From: JALYLC01 sp963743275 | Lineage (GTDB): Bacteria > Actinomycetota > Thermoleophilia > Gaiellales > JALYLC01 | Direction of reading: 5' to 3' | DNA length: 64,000 bases | NCBI GenBank assembly: GCA_963743275.1 | Contig: CAVUPB010000007.1 | Coordinates: 558,001 to 622,000 of the forward strand | Shown: positions 55,315-63,723 of the stretch, in pieces | Position numbering within the stretch: the stretch's first letter is position 1 | Layout of the letters: each line of letters starts with the position of its first letter | Translations under genes and position numbers: made by a program | The notes under the pieces: model-generated | Databases searched by the model: none | What the model was told of the DNA's origin: nothing | Seen by the model: only the letters and a program-made list of their open reading frames with translations

Positions 55315-56817
55315 GCGCGCCGGGCCATCGTGGCGGCCGTCGTCGCCCTCGCGGCGCTGATTCCGGCGACCGCCCTCGCGCACCCGCTCGGCAACTTCAC
55401 GGTCAACCAGTACACGCGCCTCGACGTCGCCCGTGCGGACGTGTCCGTGCGCTACGTGCTCGACATGGCCGAGATCCCGACGTTCCAGCGCCGCGGCATC
55501 GTGGACGCGAATCACGACGGCCGCATCTCGCTCGCGGAGGCCGCGCGCGAGAGCAGGCGGCTCGTCGCGATCGTCGCTCCGCACCTGCGGCTCACGTCGG
55601 ACGGGCGGCCCGTGCGTCTCGTGCTCGAGAGTGCGCACGTCGCGTTTCCGCACGGGCAGGGCGGGCTCTCGACGACGCGGCTCGACGCGCGCTTCCGCGC
55701 CGCCGGGCTCGCACTCGGCGGGGCTCCGCACACGCTGCGCCTCGCGAACTCCTACGCCACCGACCGCGTCGGCTGGCGCGAGCTGCTCGTCGCGCGCGGC
55801 GATGGCGTCGCCGTGCGCTCGACCGATGCCTCCGTGAGCGACCGCACCCGGGCGCTCACGCACTACCCGACCGACCTGCTGCACTCGCCGCCCGACGTGC
55901 GCTCCGAGACGACGGTCGCGGCGCTCGGCTCGGGCGGCCTCGCCGTGCAGGCGATCCCGTCGCGCGACGCCTCCGCGCCCGACGCGGCGTCGAGCTCGGC
56001 CAAGAGCGACGGCGGCTTCGTCTCCCTGATCGCCGACGGCGGCGACCTCACGCTCTTCGGCGCCCTCGTCGCGCTCGCGCTCGCGCTCGTGTTCGGCATG
56101 TTCCACGCGCTCACGCCCGGCCACGGCAAGACGATGGTCGCGGCCTATCTCGCGGGCACGCGCGGCTCGGCGCGCCACGCGCTGATCCTCGGCGGCACGG
56201 TCACGGTCACGCACACGGCCGGCGTGTTCGCGCTCGGGATCGTGACGCTCTCGCTCTCGCAGTTCATCGTCCCCGACCAGCTCTATCCCTGGCTGAACCT
56301 CGCCTCGGGCGTGATGGTGGTCGGCATCGGCGCGTTCGCGATCCGCGACCGCCTGCGCCGCTGGCTGCGCGTCGCGCGCCCACGCCGGGCCGCCGTCGCC
56401 GCGGCCCACGGGCACGACCACGCGCACGAGCACGGCCACGAGCACGCCCACGACCACGGGCACGACCATGGCCACGGGCACTCGCACGAGCCGCCCGACG
56501 AGCTCTCGATGCGCTCGCTGATCGGCCTCGGCGTCTCGGGCGGCCTGCTCCCGTGCCCGTCGGCGCTCGTCGTCCTGCTGTCGGCGATCGCACTGCACCG
56601 GCTGGTCTTCGGGCTGGCGCTGATCGTGGCGTTCTCGCTCGGCCTCGCCTCGGTCATCTCGGGCATCGGCCTGGCCGTGCTCTACGCGCGCAAGCTGTTC
56701 ACGCGCCTGCCGTCGGATCACGGCCGCGTCGTGCAGGTGCTGCCCGTCGCGAGCGCCGTCATCATCACGGCCCTCGGCCTCGTGCTGACCGCGCGCTCGC
56801 TGCCCGGCGTGATGTGA
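55303..56817 (+). CDS. NicO-type nickel/cobalt transporter with N-terminal exported domain
   Basis: 504 residues from GTG 55303. This start lies in the composite repeat and gives the signal peptide VPLGARRAIVAAVVALAALI; GTG 55330 would lose its arginines. An outside domain (about 27-235) includes an EF-hand-like loop DANHDGRISLAEA. The NicO/RcnA membrane part starts FGALVALALALVFGMFHALT and has PGHGKTMVAAYLAGTRGSAR. A His-rich cytoplasmic loop (about 366-393, repeats of HGHDHAHEHG) follows, then GLLPCPSALVVLLSAIALHR. Transports Ni2+/Co2+; direction cannot be read from sequence. Confidence 0.85.
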   Translation: MPLGARRAIVAAVVALAALIPATALAHPLGNFTVNQYTRLDVARADVSVRYVLDMAEIPTFQRRGIVDANHDGRISLAEAARESRRLVAIVAPHLRLTSDGRPVRLVLESAHVAFPHGQGGLSTTRLDARFRAAGLALGGAPHTLRLANSYATDRVGWRELLVARGDGVAVRSTDASVSDRTRALTHYPTDLLHSPPDVRSETTVAALGSGGLAVQAIPSRDASAPDAASSSAKSDGGFVSLIADGGDLTLFGALVALALALVFGMFHALTPGHGKTMVAAYLAGTRGSARHALILGGTVTVTHTAGVFALGIVTLSLSQFIVPDQLYPWLNLASGVMVVGIGAFAIRDRLRRWLRVARPRRAAVAAAHGHDHAHEHGHEHAHDHGHDHGHGHSHEPPDELSMRSLIGLGVSGGLLPCPSALVVLLSAIALHRLVFGLALIVAFSLGLASVISGIGLAVLYARKLFTRLPSDHGRVVQVLPVASAVIITALGLVLTARSLPGVM

Positions 56818-56818
56818 G

Positions 56819-57884
56819 CTACGCGGTCGCGGCGGTGTCCGCCGCCGCGCGCAGGAGCCCGGGCACGCCCTCGCCGAGCCCGGCCGTCCAGGCGTCGGCG
56901 CTCTCGCCGCGCAGCGAGCGGCCGTAGAGGCCCTCGCAGAAGACCGCCGCCTTCCAGAGCGCGAGCGTCTCGTACCAGGCGAGCGCCCCCACGGAGCGCC
57001 CGCTGCGCTCGGCGTAGCGCTCCACGAGCTCGGCGCGGGTGGGGAAGCCGGGAGTGCGCGTGACGGGGGAGAGATCGAGCACGGTCGCTGCGGAGTCCGC
57101 GTCGGCGTAGCTCGCGACCAGGTAGCCGAGGTCGGCGAGCGGGTCGCCGAGCGTCGCAAGCTCCCAGTCGAGCAGCGCCAGCACGCGGGGCGCCTCGGGG
57201 TCGAGCATCACGTTGCCGAGGCGGTAGTCGCCGTGCACGACGCAGGCGCCGGGCGAGGCGGGCAGGTCGGCCGCGAGCCAGGCCGCGAGCTCGCCGACGA
57301 GCGGCAGCTCGCGCGTCGCGTTGTGCTCCCAGAGCGCCGTGAAGCGCCGCAGCTGGCGCTCGAGATATCCGTCCGGGCGCCCGAAGTCGGCCAGGCCGGC
57401 GCTCGCGATGTCGACGGCGTGCAGCTCCACCAGGGCTTCCACGAGGTCGTTCCCGGCGCTGCGCCGCGCCTCGGCGCTCGCGAGCGATCCGCGGCAGCTC
57501 GTCGGTCACGACGTGTCCGCGCAGCTCCTGCATCACGTAGAACGGCACGCCCAGCACGGCCTCGTCGCGGCACACGGCGAGCACGCGCGGCACGCGTGCG
57601 CGACCCGCGAGCGCGGTCAGCACGCGGGCCTCCCGCAGCATGTCGTGGGCGGAGGGCGGAAGCGGAGGGCGCGGCGGGCGGCGCAGCACCATGCGCTCGC
57701 CCCCGCGCTCGAGCAGGAACGTCGCGTTCGAGTGGCCCGTGCCGATGCGCGTGGCGCGCACGGCCCCGGATCCGAGCCCGTGCTCGTCCAGCCACGCCGC
57801 GAGCGGGCGGAGCACCACGAGCGGCGGGAGCGGCAGCCCGGCGGCCCCCTCCGGCGTGTCGACGACGTCGACCGGGCCGCTCAC
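56819..57884 (-). pseudogene. Aminoglycoside-phosphotransferase-like (ACAD10/11-type) kinase, frameshifted
   Basis: Starts GTG 57884, overlapping the acyl-CoA dehydrogenase stop. The first frame gives RIGTGHSNATFLLERGGERM, VLRRPPRPPLPPSAHDMLRE and VPFYVMQELRGHVVTDELPR. Near 57487 the frame moves by +1 to SLASAEARRSAGNDLVEALV and ELHAVD. Then come the Brenner motif CVVHGDYRLGNVMLD and the metal-binding LALLDWELATLGDPLADLGY. The span is 1066 nt, a multiple of three plus one. Catalytic residues are intact once one base is removed (about 354 residues). Relatives act with acyl-CoA dehydrogenases on 4-hydroxyacyl-CoAs. Confidence 0.8.
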
Positions 57885-59053
57885 CGCTCGCGCTTGCGGC
57901 GGCGCACGGCGCGCCGGGCGATCGACCAGCGGTGCGTCTCGCTCGGCCCGTCGTAGATCCGGAACCCGCGCACCTCGCGGGCGTAGCGCGCGAGCGGCAG
58001 CTCGTCGCTCGCCCCGAGCCCGCCGCAGATCTGCAGCGAGCGGTCGACGATGCGCCCGACGGCCTCCGAGACGAAGACCTTCGCGACGGACGACTCGTGC
58101 GTCCCGCGCCCGCCGGCGTCGAGCACCTCGGCGCACGTGCGTATGAGCGCCCGGCTCGCCTCGATGTCGATCACCGAATCGGCCACGAGCGCCTGCACCA
58201 TGCCGTGCTCGAGCAGCGTCTCCCCGAAGGCCGAGCGCTCGCCGGCGCGGTCGAGCGCGATGTCGAGCGAGCGCCGCGCGAGCCCGAGCCAGCGCATGCA
58301 GTGGGTGAGGCGAGCGGGCCCCAGGCGCACCTGTGCGTAGCGGTAGCCGAGGCCGACCTCGCCGAGGACGGCGCCGGCCGGCACGCGGCAGCGATCGAAG
58401 ACGACGGCGGCGTGCCCGCCCGGGAACGCGCGGTCCATCGTCGGCATCAGGCGCTCCACGCGCACGCCCGGGTTGTCGCTGTCGACGAGGAACATGGTGG
58501 CGCCCTCGTCGTGCCGGATCTCGTCGGCGGTGCGTGCCATGCAGATGTGGAACGCGCAGCCCTGCGCGCCGGTGATCAGGTGCTTGTGGCCGTGGATCAC
58601 CCAGTCGTCGCCGTCGCGGCGCGCCGTCGTCAGCAGCATCGTCGGGTCGGAGCCCGCGCCGGGGGCCGGCTCGGTCATCGAGAACGCCGAGCGCACGGCG
58701 CCGGCCGCGAGCGGCCGCAGGTAGCGCTCCTTCTGCTCCGGGCTCGCGACGGCCTCGAGCAGGTGCATGTTGCCCTCGTCCGGCGCCGAGCAGTTGAGCG
58801 CGAGCGGGCCGAGCAGGCTGTAGCCGGCCTCCTCGAACACGGGGGCCTGGCCGCGCACGTCGAGCCCGAGCCCGCCGAACTCGCTGCCGACGTGCGGCGC
58901 GAACAGGCCGGCCTCGCGCGCGGCCGCCTGCAGCTCCTCGCGCAGCGCGGGCGCCGGGCCGTGCCCGCCGGGCTCGTCGCGGGCCTCCGCGGGAATCACG
59001 ATCTCGCGCACGAACGCGCGCACGCGCTCGGCGATCGCGGCGGCGTCGCTCAC
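57881..59053 (-). CDS. Acyl-CoA dehydrogenase
   Basis: 390 residues from GTG 59053, overlapping the E1 alpha stop (GTGA). Helical N-terminus, then FSMTEPAPGAGSDPTMLLTT (FAD-binding), GHKHLITGAQGCAFHICMAR, and the C-terminal QICGGLGASDELPLARYARE with IYDGPSETHRWSIARR, where substrate-binding Arg lies near the end. LNCSAPDEGNMHLLEAVA resembles the ACAD10/11-like branch. Next gene is the matching phosphotransferase-like kinase, as in many actinobacteria. Together they point to oxidation of hydroxylated or branched acyl-CoAs. Confidence 0.92.
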   Translation of the reverse strand: MSDAAAIAERVRAFVREIVIPAEARDEPGGHGPAPALREELQAAAREAGLFAPHVGSEFGGLGLDVRGQAPVFEEAGYSLLGPLALNCSAPDEGNMHLLEAVASPEQKERYLRPLAAGAVRSAFSMTEPAPGAGSDPTMLLTTARRDGDDWVIHGHKHLITGAQGCAFHICMARTADEIRHDEGATMFLVDSDNPGVRVERLMPTMDRAFPGGHAAVVFDRCRVPAGAVLGEVGLGYRYAQVRLGPARLTHCMRWLGLARRSLDIALDRAGERSAFGETLLEHGMVQALVADSVIDIEASRALIRTCAEVLDAGGRGTHESSVAKVFVSEAVGRIVDRSLQICGGLGASDELPLARYAREVRGFRIYDGPSETHRWSIARRAVRRRKRER

Positions 59054-60072
59054 ACGAGCCTCGTCGCGTAGACGCCGTCGAGGATCGTCGCGGGATCGGG
59101 CGCGGGCGAGGCCTCCGCCTCCGCGAGCGCGGCGCCGACCTCGGCGGCCGCGGCCGCGCGCAGCTCCTCGACCTCCGTCTCCGCGAGCCCGTCGAGGCGC
59201 AGGCGCGCCGCCATGCGCTCGATCGGATCGAGGCGCGCCACGTAGTCGGCGAGGCGCTCCTGGTCCATGTAGCTGCCGTCGTCGTGGGCGGCGTGGCCGT
59301 CGAGCCGCAGCGAGACGGCCTCGACCGCGCGCGGGCCACCCCCGCCGCGCGCCTCCTCGACCGCGCTGCGCACCGCCACCAGGGTCGCGATCGCGTCGCT
59401 GCCGTCGACGCGCGAAGCCGGGATGCCCCAGCCGCCCTCGACGCGGTCGGCCATGCAGGGGTTCACCATCTGGCGGCTCGTGGGCGTGGAGTAGGCGTAG
59501 CCGTTCGACTGCAGCACGAAGACCGCCGGCACCTTGAGCACGGCGGCCAGGTTGAGGCCCTCGTGGACATCCCCGGTGCTCATCGCGCCGTCGCCCCAGA
59601 ACGTCAGCGCGACGCGCGGCTCGCGCCGCCGCTTGAACGCGAGCGCCGCGCCGACGACGACGGGGCAGAGGTCGCCGAGCATCGAGACGAGCGGGAAGAC
59701 GCCGCGGGCGGGGACGCCGAAGTGCATGTTGCCGTCGCGCCCGCGCGTGGGGGAGTCGCCCTTGCCGAGGAAGTTGCGGAACGCCTCGGTCGCGGTCACA
59801 CCGCGCGCGAGGTGGCACGCGAGCTCGCGGTTGAGCGGGGCGCAGACGTCGTCGGGCCCGAGCGCGTAGCCCGCCGCGGCGGCCACGCCCTCCTGTCCGC
59901 GGCCGGTGTAGACCGAGCCCGACACGCGGCCCTGGCGGTACAGCAGCCCGACGCGCTCCTCGATCAGGCGGTGCATGAGCATGAGCCGGAAGAGCGCGAG
60001 CCGGTCGGCGCGCGTGACGCCTTCCGCGTCCTCGCACGGCAGCGGCCCGTCGGGGGCGATCTCAGTAGGCAC
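59050..60072 (-). CDS. 2-oxoacid dehydrogenase E1 component, alpha subunit
   Basis: 340 residues from GTG 60072, 11 bp inside the end of the beta gene. Thiamine diphosphate motif TFWGDGAMSTGDVHEGLNLA, then VPAVFVLQSNGYAYSTPTSR (GDG...N). YTGRGQEGVAAAAGYALGPD and GDSPTRGRDGNMHFGVPARG are typical of pyruvate/acetoin/branched-chain E1 alpha. Which 2-oxoacid is used cannot be fixed, and no E2 or E3 gene lies in the window. The neighbouring acyl-CoA dehydrogenase suggests branched-chain catabolism. Confidence 0.92.
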   Translation of the reverse strand: MPTEIAPDGPLPCEDAEGVTRADRLALFRLMLMHRLIEERVGLLYRQGRVSGSVYTGRGQEGVAAAAGYALGPDDVCAPLNRELACHLARGVTATEAFRNFLGKGDSPTRGRDGNMHFGVPARGVFPLVSMLGDLCPVVVGAALAFKRRREPRVALTFWGDGAMSTGDVHEGLNLAAVLKVPAVFVLQSNGYAYSTPTSRQMVNPCMADRVEGGWGIPASRVDGSDAIATLVAVRSAVEEARGGGGPRAVEAVSLRLDGHAAHDDGSYMDQERLADYVARLDPIERMAARLRLDGLAETEVEELRAAAAAEVGAALAEAEASPAPDPATILDGVYATRLV

Positions 60073-61042
60073 CGAGCCTCCGCAGCTCGTCCACGACGCG
60101 CTCGAGCGACGGGATGTACGCGTCCTCGAGCTCCGGCGCGAACGGCACGGGCGCGATGGGCGCGGCGATCAGGGCCGGGGGCGCGTCGAGCAGCTCGAAG
60201 CCCTCGCGCGCGATCAGCGAGAGCACCTGCCCGGCGGCGCCGAGCGACGAGCTCGCCTCCTGCAGCACGCAGGCGCGCGACGTCCTCGCGAGCGAGGCGA
60301 GGATCGCGTCGTCGTCGAGCGGCCACACGGTGCGCAGGTCGAGCACCTCGACCGAGGCCTCCCCGGCGAGCGCATCCGCTGCCCGCAGCGCGAGATCCAC
60401 CATTGCGCCGTAGGCGATCAGCGAGACGTCCGAGCCCGCACGAGCGATCGAGGCACGCCCGATCGGCGTCCGCGTCGAGGTCGCGGGAGCCTCTGCCCGC
60501 AGGCGGCGGTAGAGCGCCTTGTGCTCGAAGTAGAGCACCGGGTCGTCGTCCTCGATGGCGCTGCGCAGGAGCCCGTAGGCATCCTCGACGCTCCCCGGGC
60601 AGACGACCTTGAGGCCCGCGGTGCCCACGAAGAAGCCCTCCGGGCAGCTCGCATGGAACGGCCCGCCGCGCACGCCGCCGCCGAAGGGCGAGCGGATCAC
60701 GACGGGCAGCTTGATGCCGCTGCGCCAGTGCGTCTTGGCGCCGACGGTGACGATCGGGTCGAATGCGCACGAGACGAAGTCGGCGAACTGCAGCTCCGCG
60801 ATCGGCCGCTCGCCCATCCAGGCCGCGCCGAACGCGGCTCCCACGAAGCCCTCCTCCGCGATCGGCGTGTCGATCACGCGCTCCTCGCCGAACTCGTCGA
60901 GCAGTCCCTTGGAGACACCGAACGGGCCGCCGAAGTGGCCGACGTCCTCGCCGATCAGGAACACCCGCTCGTCGTCGCGCATCGCGTCCGCCATCGCGGA
61001 GCGGATCGCCTCGAGGTAGGTGACCTCGGCCACGGCGCTCAC
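60062..61042 (-). CDS. 2-oxoacid dehydrogenase E1 component, beta subunit
   Basis: 326 residues from GTG 61042 (GTG 61033 is an alternative). VTYLEAIRSAMADAMRDDER, VFLIGEDVGHFGGPFGVSKG, RVIDTPIAEEGFVGAAFGAA and LPVVIRSPFGGGVRGGPFHA are the transketolase-like E1 beta signature. The C-terminal transketolase domain includes VEVLDLRTVWPLDDDAILAS. First gene of the minus-strand catabolic operon, 39 bp from the divergent MarR gene. Confidence 0.93.
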   Translation of the reverse strand: MSAVAEVTYLEAIRSAMADAMRDDERVFLIGEDVGHFGGPFGVSKGLLDEFGEERVIDTPIAEEGFVGAAFGAAWMGERPIAELQFADFVSCAFDPIVTVGAKTHWRSGIKLPVVIRSPFGGGVRGGPFHASCPEGFFVGTAGLKVVCPGSVEDAYGLLRSAIEDDDPVLYFEHKALYRRLRAEAPATSTRTPIGRASIARAGSDVSLIAYGAMVDLALRAADALAGEASVEVLDLRTVWPLDDDAILASLARTSRACVLQEASSSLGAAGQVLSLIAREGFELLDAPPALIAAPIAPVPFAPELEDAYIPSLERVVDELRRLGAY

Positions 61043-61081
61043 AATACCCGCGCGGCGCGATTGCGAGAGTAAAGTTGGCGT

Positions 61082-61543
61082 ATGGCGAAGGCGCCTCCCA
61101 AGGAGCTGTCGAAGCGCGAGATCTCCGCCTGGCGTGGTCTCCTGCGCGCGCACGCGCGCGTGCTCGCCGAGCTCGACGCCGACCTCACGCAGGCCCACGG
61201 CCTCGCCGTGCCGGAGTACGAGGTGCTGCTCGTGCTGAGCGGGTGCGGCGACCAGCACCTGCGCATGAGCGAGCTGGCCGACGCCGCGCTGCTCACGCGC
61301 AGCGGCATGACCCGCCTCGTCGACCGCCTCGAGCGCCAGGGCCTCGTGCGCCGCGAGCGCTGCGCCGCGGACGGCCGCGGGACGTACGCGGTGATCACGC
61401 CCGAGGGCGCGGCGCGCTTCGCCGAGGCGCGGCCGACGCACATCGCGGGCGTGCGGCGGCTCTTCCTCGACCCGCTGCGCAAGAAGGATCAGCGCGCGCT
61501 GGCCGAGGCGTTCGACGCCGTGCTCGGCGAAACGACGGCGTAG
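61082..61543 (+). CDS. MarR-family transcriptional regulator
   Basis: 153 residues from ATG 61082. Winged helix with LRMSELADAALLTRSGMTRL and VDRLERQGLVRRERCAADGR, followed by the wing GRGTYAVITPEGAARF. N- and C-terminal helices form the dimer. It is divergent from the E1 beta/alpha, acyl-CoA dehydrogenase and kinase operon across 39 bp, so it probably represses that operon and itself, with an aromatic or acyl-CoA ligand as inducer. Confidence 0.92.
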   Translation: MAKAPPKELSKREISAWRGLLRAHARVLAELDADLTQAHGLAVPEYEVLLVLSGCGDQHLRMSELADAALLTRSGMTRLVDRLERQGLVRRERCAADGRGTYAVITPEGAARFAEARPTHIAGVRRLFLDPLRKKDQRALAEAFDAVLGETTA

Positions 61544-61565
61544 GGTCGTCTACCCTCGCGGGGGC

Positions 61566-63722
61566 ATGCGCCCCGCGCCGGATCTCGCAGGTGGGCGCAC
61601 GCCCATTCAGGTAGCGCTCGCGCGCGTCCGCCTCCCGACAGGGCCGCGCGCGTGCGAGCTCGCGGCCGTCGCGACGTGCGTGCTCGCCGCCGTGCTCGTG
61701 CTCGCACCGCTGACGCTGCTGCGCGAGCTGCCGAACGCCTACGACACGGACGCCTTCTACGCCCCGTTCGCGGCGTTCCTGCATGCGCGTCTGAGCCACG
61801 GCGACTTCCCGCTCTGGAATCCGTACGCGTTCTCGGGCCAGCCGTTCGCGGCCGATCCCCAGTCCGGCGTGCTCTATCCGCCCGCGCTGCTGTCGTACGG
61901 GCTGTTTGCGCCCGCGACCGGGATGGTCGTGCTGGTCACGTTCCACTACCTGCTCGCGACGCTCTCGTCGTACGCGTTCGCGCGCCTCGCGGGCGCCGGG
62001 CGGCTCGGCGCCGTCTACGCCGGGCTCGCATTCGGGGTGTCGGGCTACCTGCTCGCCCGCGCGCAGGCGCTCGGGCTCCTCGGGGGCGCGGCCTGGCTCG
62101 CGGCCTGCGTCGCCGCCGCCCAGTACGCCGCCCGGCGCGGGGGCCGCGGCGCCTCACCGCTCGCGCTGGCCGCCGCGCTCGCGCTCTCGATCCTGAGCGG
62201 CTCGCAGCAGCTCACGGCCGTCGCGGCGACGTCGGCGCTCGTCGTGCTCGTGCTGCAACTGCGCTGGCGCGGCCTCGCGATCTTTGCCGGCGCCGGCATC
62301 GCGGCCGCGGGGCTCGCCGCCGTGGCGATCCTGCCGCGCCTCGAGCTCGTCGAGCTCTCGACCGCCTCGACGGGCGTCAGCGACCCCGCCGGCGTCGGCA
62401 CGCTCGCATGGGCCGACGCCGATCTGCTCTTCGGGTCGTTCGGATCGCACGCCGGCGAGCTGGCGCCGCTGTACGCGGGCGCGCTCATGCCGGCGCTCGC
62501 GGTGGTCGCGATCGTGCGCCGCTGGAGCGCCGCGCGCGTGCCCCTCGCGCTCGCGGTGCTCGGGATCCTGTGGTCGATCGGGCTGGCCGGCGTGCTTGCC
62601 CATCCGTTCGGCCCGCTGCGCACGATCACGGCCCACCAGGCCGTGCGCGCGCTCCCGCTGCTCGCGCTCGCGCTCGCGGCGCTGGCGGGGCTCGCGTTCG
62701 GGCGGCCCGGAGCGAGGCCGTCGCCGGCGCTCGTCGCAGCGGTCGCGGTCGTCATCGCCCTCGTCATCAAGCCGGAGGTGCTCCGGCACACGTTCTACCT
62801 CCTCCCGGCCGCCGCGATGCTCGCAGCGCTGGTGCTGCTGCGCTCGCGGCGCGCGCCCCTCGCCGTGCTCGCGTGCGCCCTCGTGCCGGGCGTGCTCGCG
62901 CTCGACCTCGCACGGCACGACTACCGCCAGAGGAACCCGCACCAGCCAGCCGCCAACTGGCAACCCGCGGACGAGACGTTCCCGGGGCCGCCGGCGACCG
63001 CGCGCTTCCTGCTCGCGCGCCGCGCGGCCGAGGGCCCGTCGCGCTTCGCCACGCTCGCGAACGACTTCACGCTGCGCAAGCAGCTGCGCTTCGGGCGCTC
63101 TCCGGATCACCGCAACCTGCTGCTCGACATGGCCGGCACGCGCTACGGGCTCGAGGACGCGGCCGGCTACGACCCGGTGCAGCTGCTCCGCTACCGCGAT
63201 GCGATCGTGGCGGCGAACGAGAATCCCCAGTCGGATCGCCACTTCCTCTGGGTGGAGGTCGGGCAGCGGCGGTTCCTGCGCCTGCTCGGCGTGCGCTACT
63301 ACGTCGCGCAGGCGGGCGAGGTGCCGCACAGGCTCGAGGTCGTGCTGCGCACGCCCACGGCCACGGTCGTGCGCGACGACCGCGCGCTGCCGATCGCGCG
63401 GGTCAACCGCCCGGGCCGCACCGACGCGGCGCGCATCGTCGTGCGCGAGCCCGATCGCGTGGTCGTGGAGACGCCGTCCGGGCCGGCGGGGCGGCTCGTG
63501 CTGGCCGATCCGCCGTATCCCGGCTGGAGGGTGACGATCGACGGCAAGCGCGCGCCCGTGCGCGTCCAGAACGGCATCTTCCGCGCGGTCGACCTGCCCG
63601 CGGGCCGGCACCGCGTGGAGTGGACGTTCGCGCCGCGCAGCGTCCGGCGCGGCCTGCTCGTGTCGCTCGCGACGCTCGTCGCGGCGCTCGCCTACGGCGT
63701 CTGGGCGCGCCGTCGCGCTTAG
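61566..63722 (+). CDS. YfhO-like polytopic membrane protein
   Basis: 718 residues. About 11-12 hydrophobic segments lie in the first 450 residues. The luminal loop after TM1 has DTDAFYAPFAAFLHARLSHG and FPLWNPYAFSGQPFAADPQS, the hallmark of YfhO/GT-C-like proteins. An extracytoplasmic C-terminal region (about 450-690) includes VEVGQRRFLRLLGVRYYVAQ and LADPPYPGWRVTIDGKRAPV. YfhO relatives transfer sugars to lipoteichoic acid or other lipid-linked acceptors. Starts 22 bp after the MarR stop; probably independent in function. Confidence 0.8.
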   Translation: MRPAPDLAGGRTPIQVALARVRLPTGPRACELAAVATCVLAAVLVLAPLTLLRELPNAYDTDAFYAPFAAFLHARLSHGDFPLWNPYAFSGQPFAADPQSGVLYPPALLSYGLFAPATGMVVLVTFHYLLATLSSYAFARLAGAGRLGAVYAGLAFGVSGYLLARAQALGLLGGAAWLAACVAAAQYAARRGGRGASPLALAAALALSILSGSQQLTAVAATSALVVLVLQLRWRGLAIFAGAGIAAAGLAAVAILPRLELVELSTASTGVSDPAGVGTLAWADADLLFGSFGSHAGELAPLYAGALMPALAVVAIVRRWSAARVPLALAVLGILWSIGLAGVLAHPFGPLRTITAHQAVRALPLLALALAALAGLAFGRPGARPSPALVAAVAVVIALVIKPEVLRHTFYLLPAAAMLAALVLLRSRRAPLAVLACALVPGVLALDLARHDYRQRNPHQPAANWQPADETFPGPPATARFLLARRAAEGPSRFATLANDFTLRKQLRFGRSPDHRNLLLDMAGTRYGLEDAAGYDPVQLLRYRDAIVAANENPQSDRHFLWVEVGQRRFLRLLGVRYYVAQAGEVPHRLEVVLRTPTATVVRDDRALPIARVNRPGRTDAARIVVREPDRVVVETPSGPAGRLVLADPPYPGWRVTIDGKRAPVRVQNGIFRAVDLPAGRHRVEWTFAPRSVRRGLLVSLATLVAALAYGVWARRRA

Positions 63723-63723
63723 C

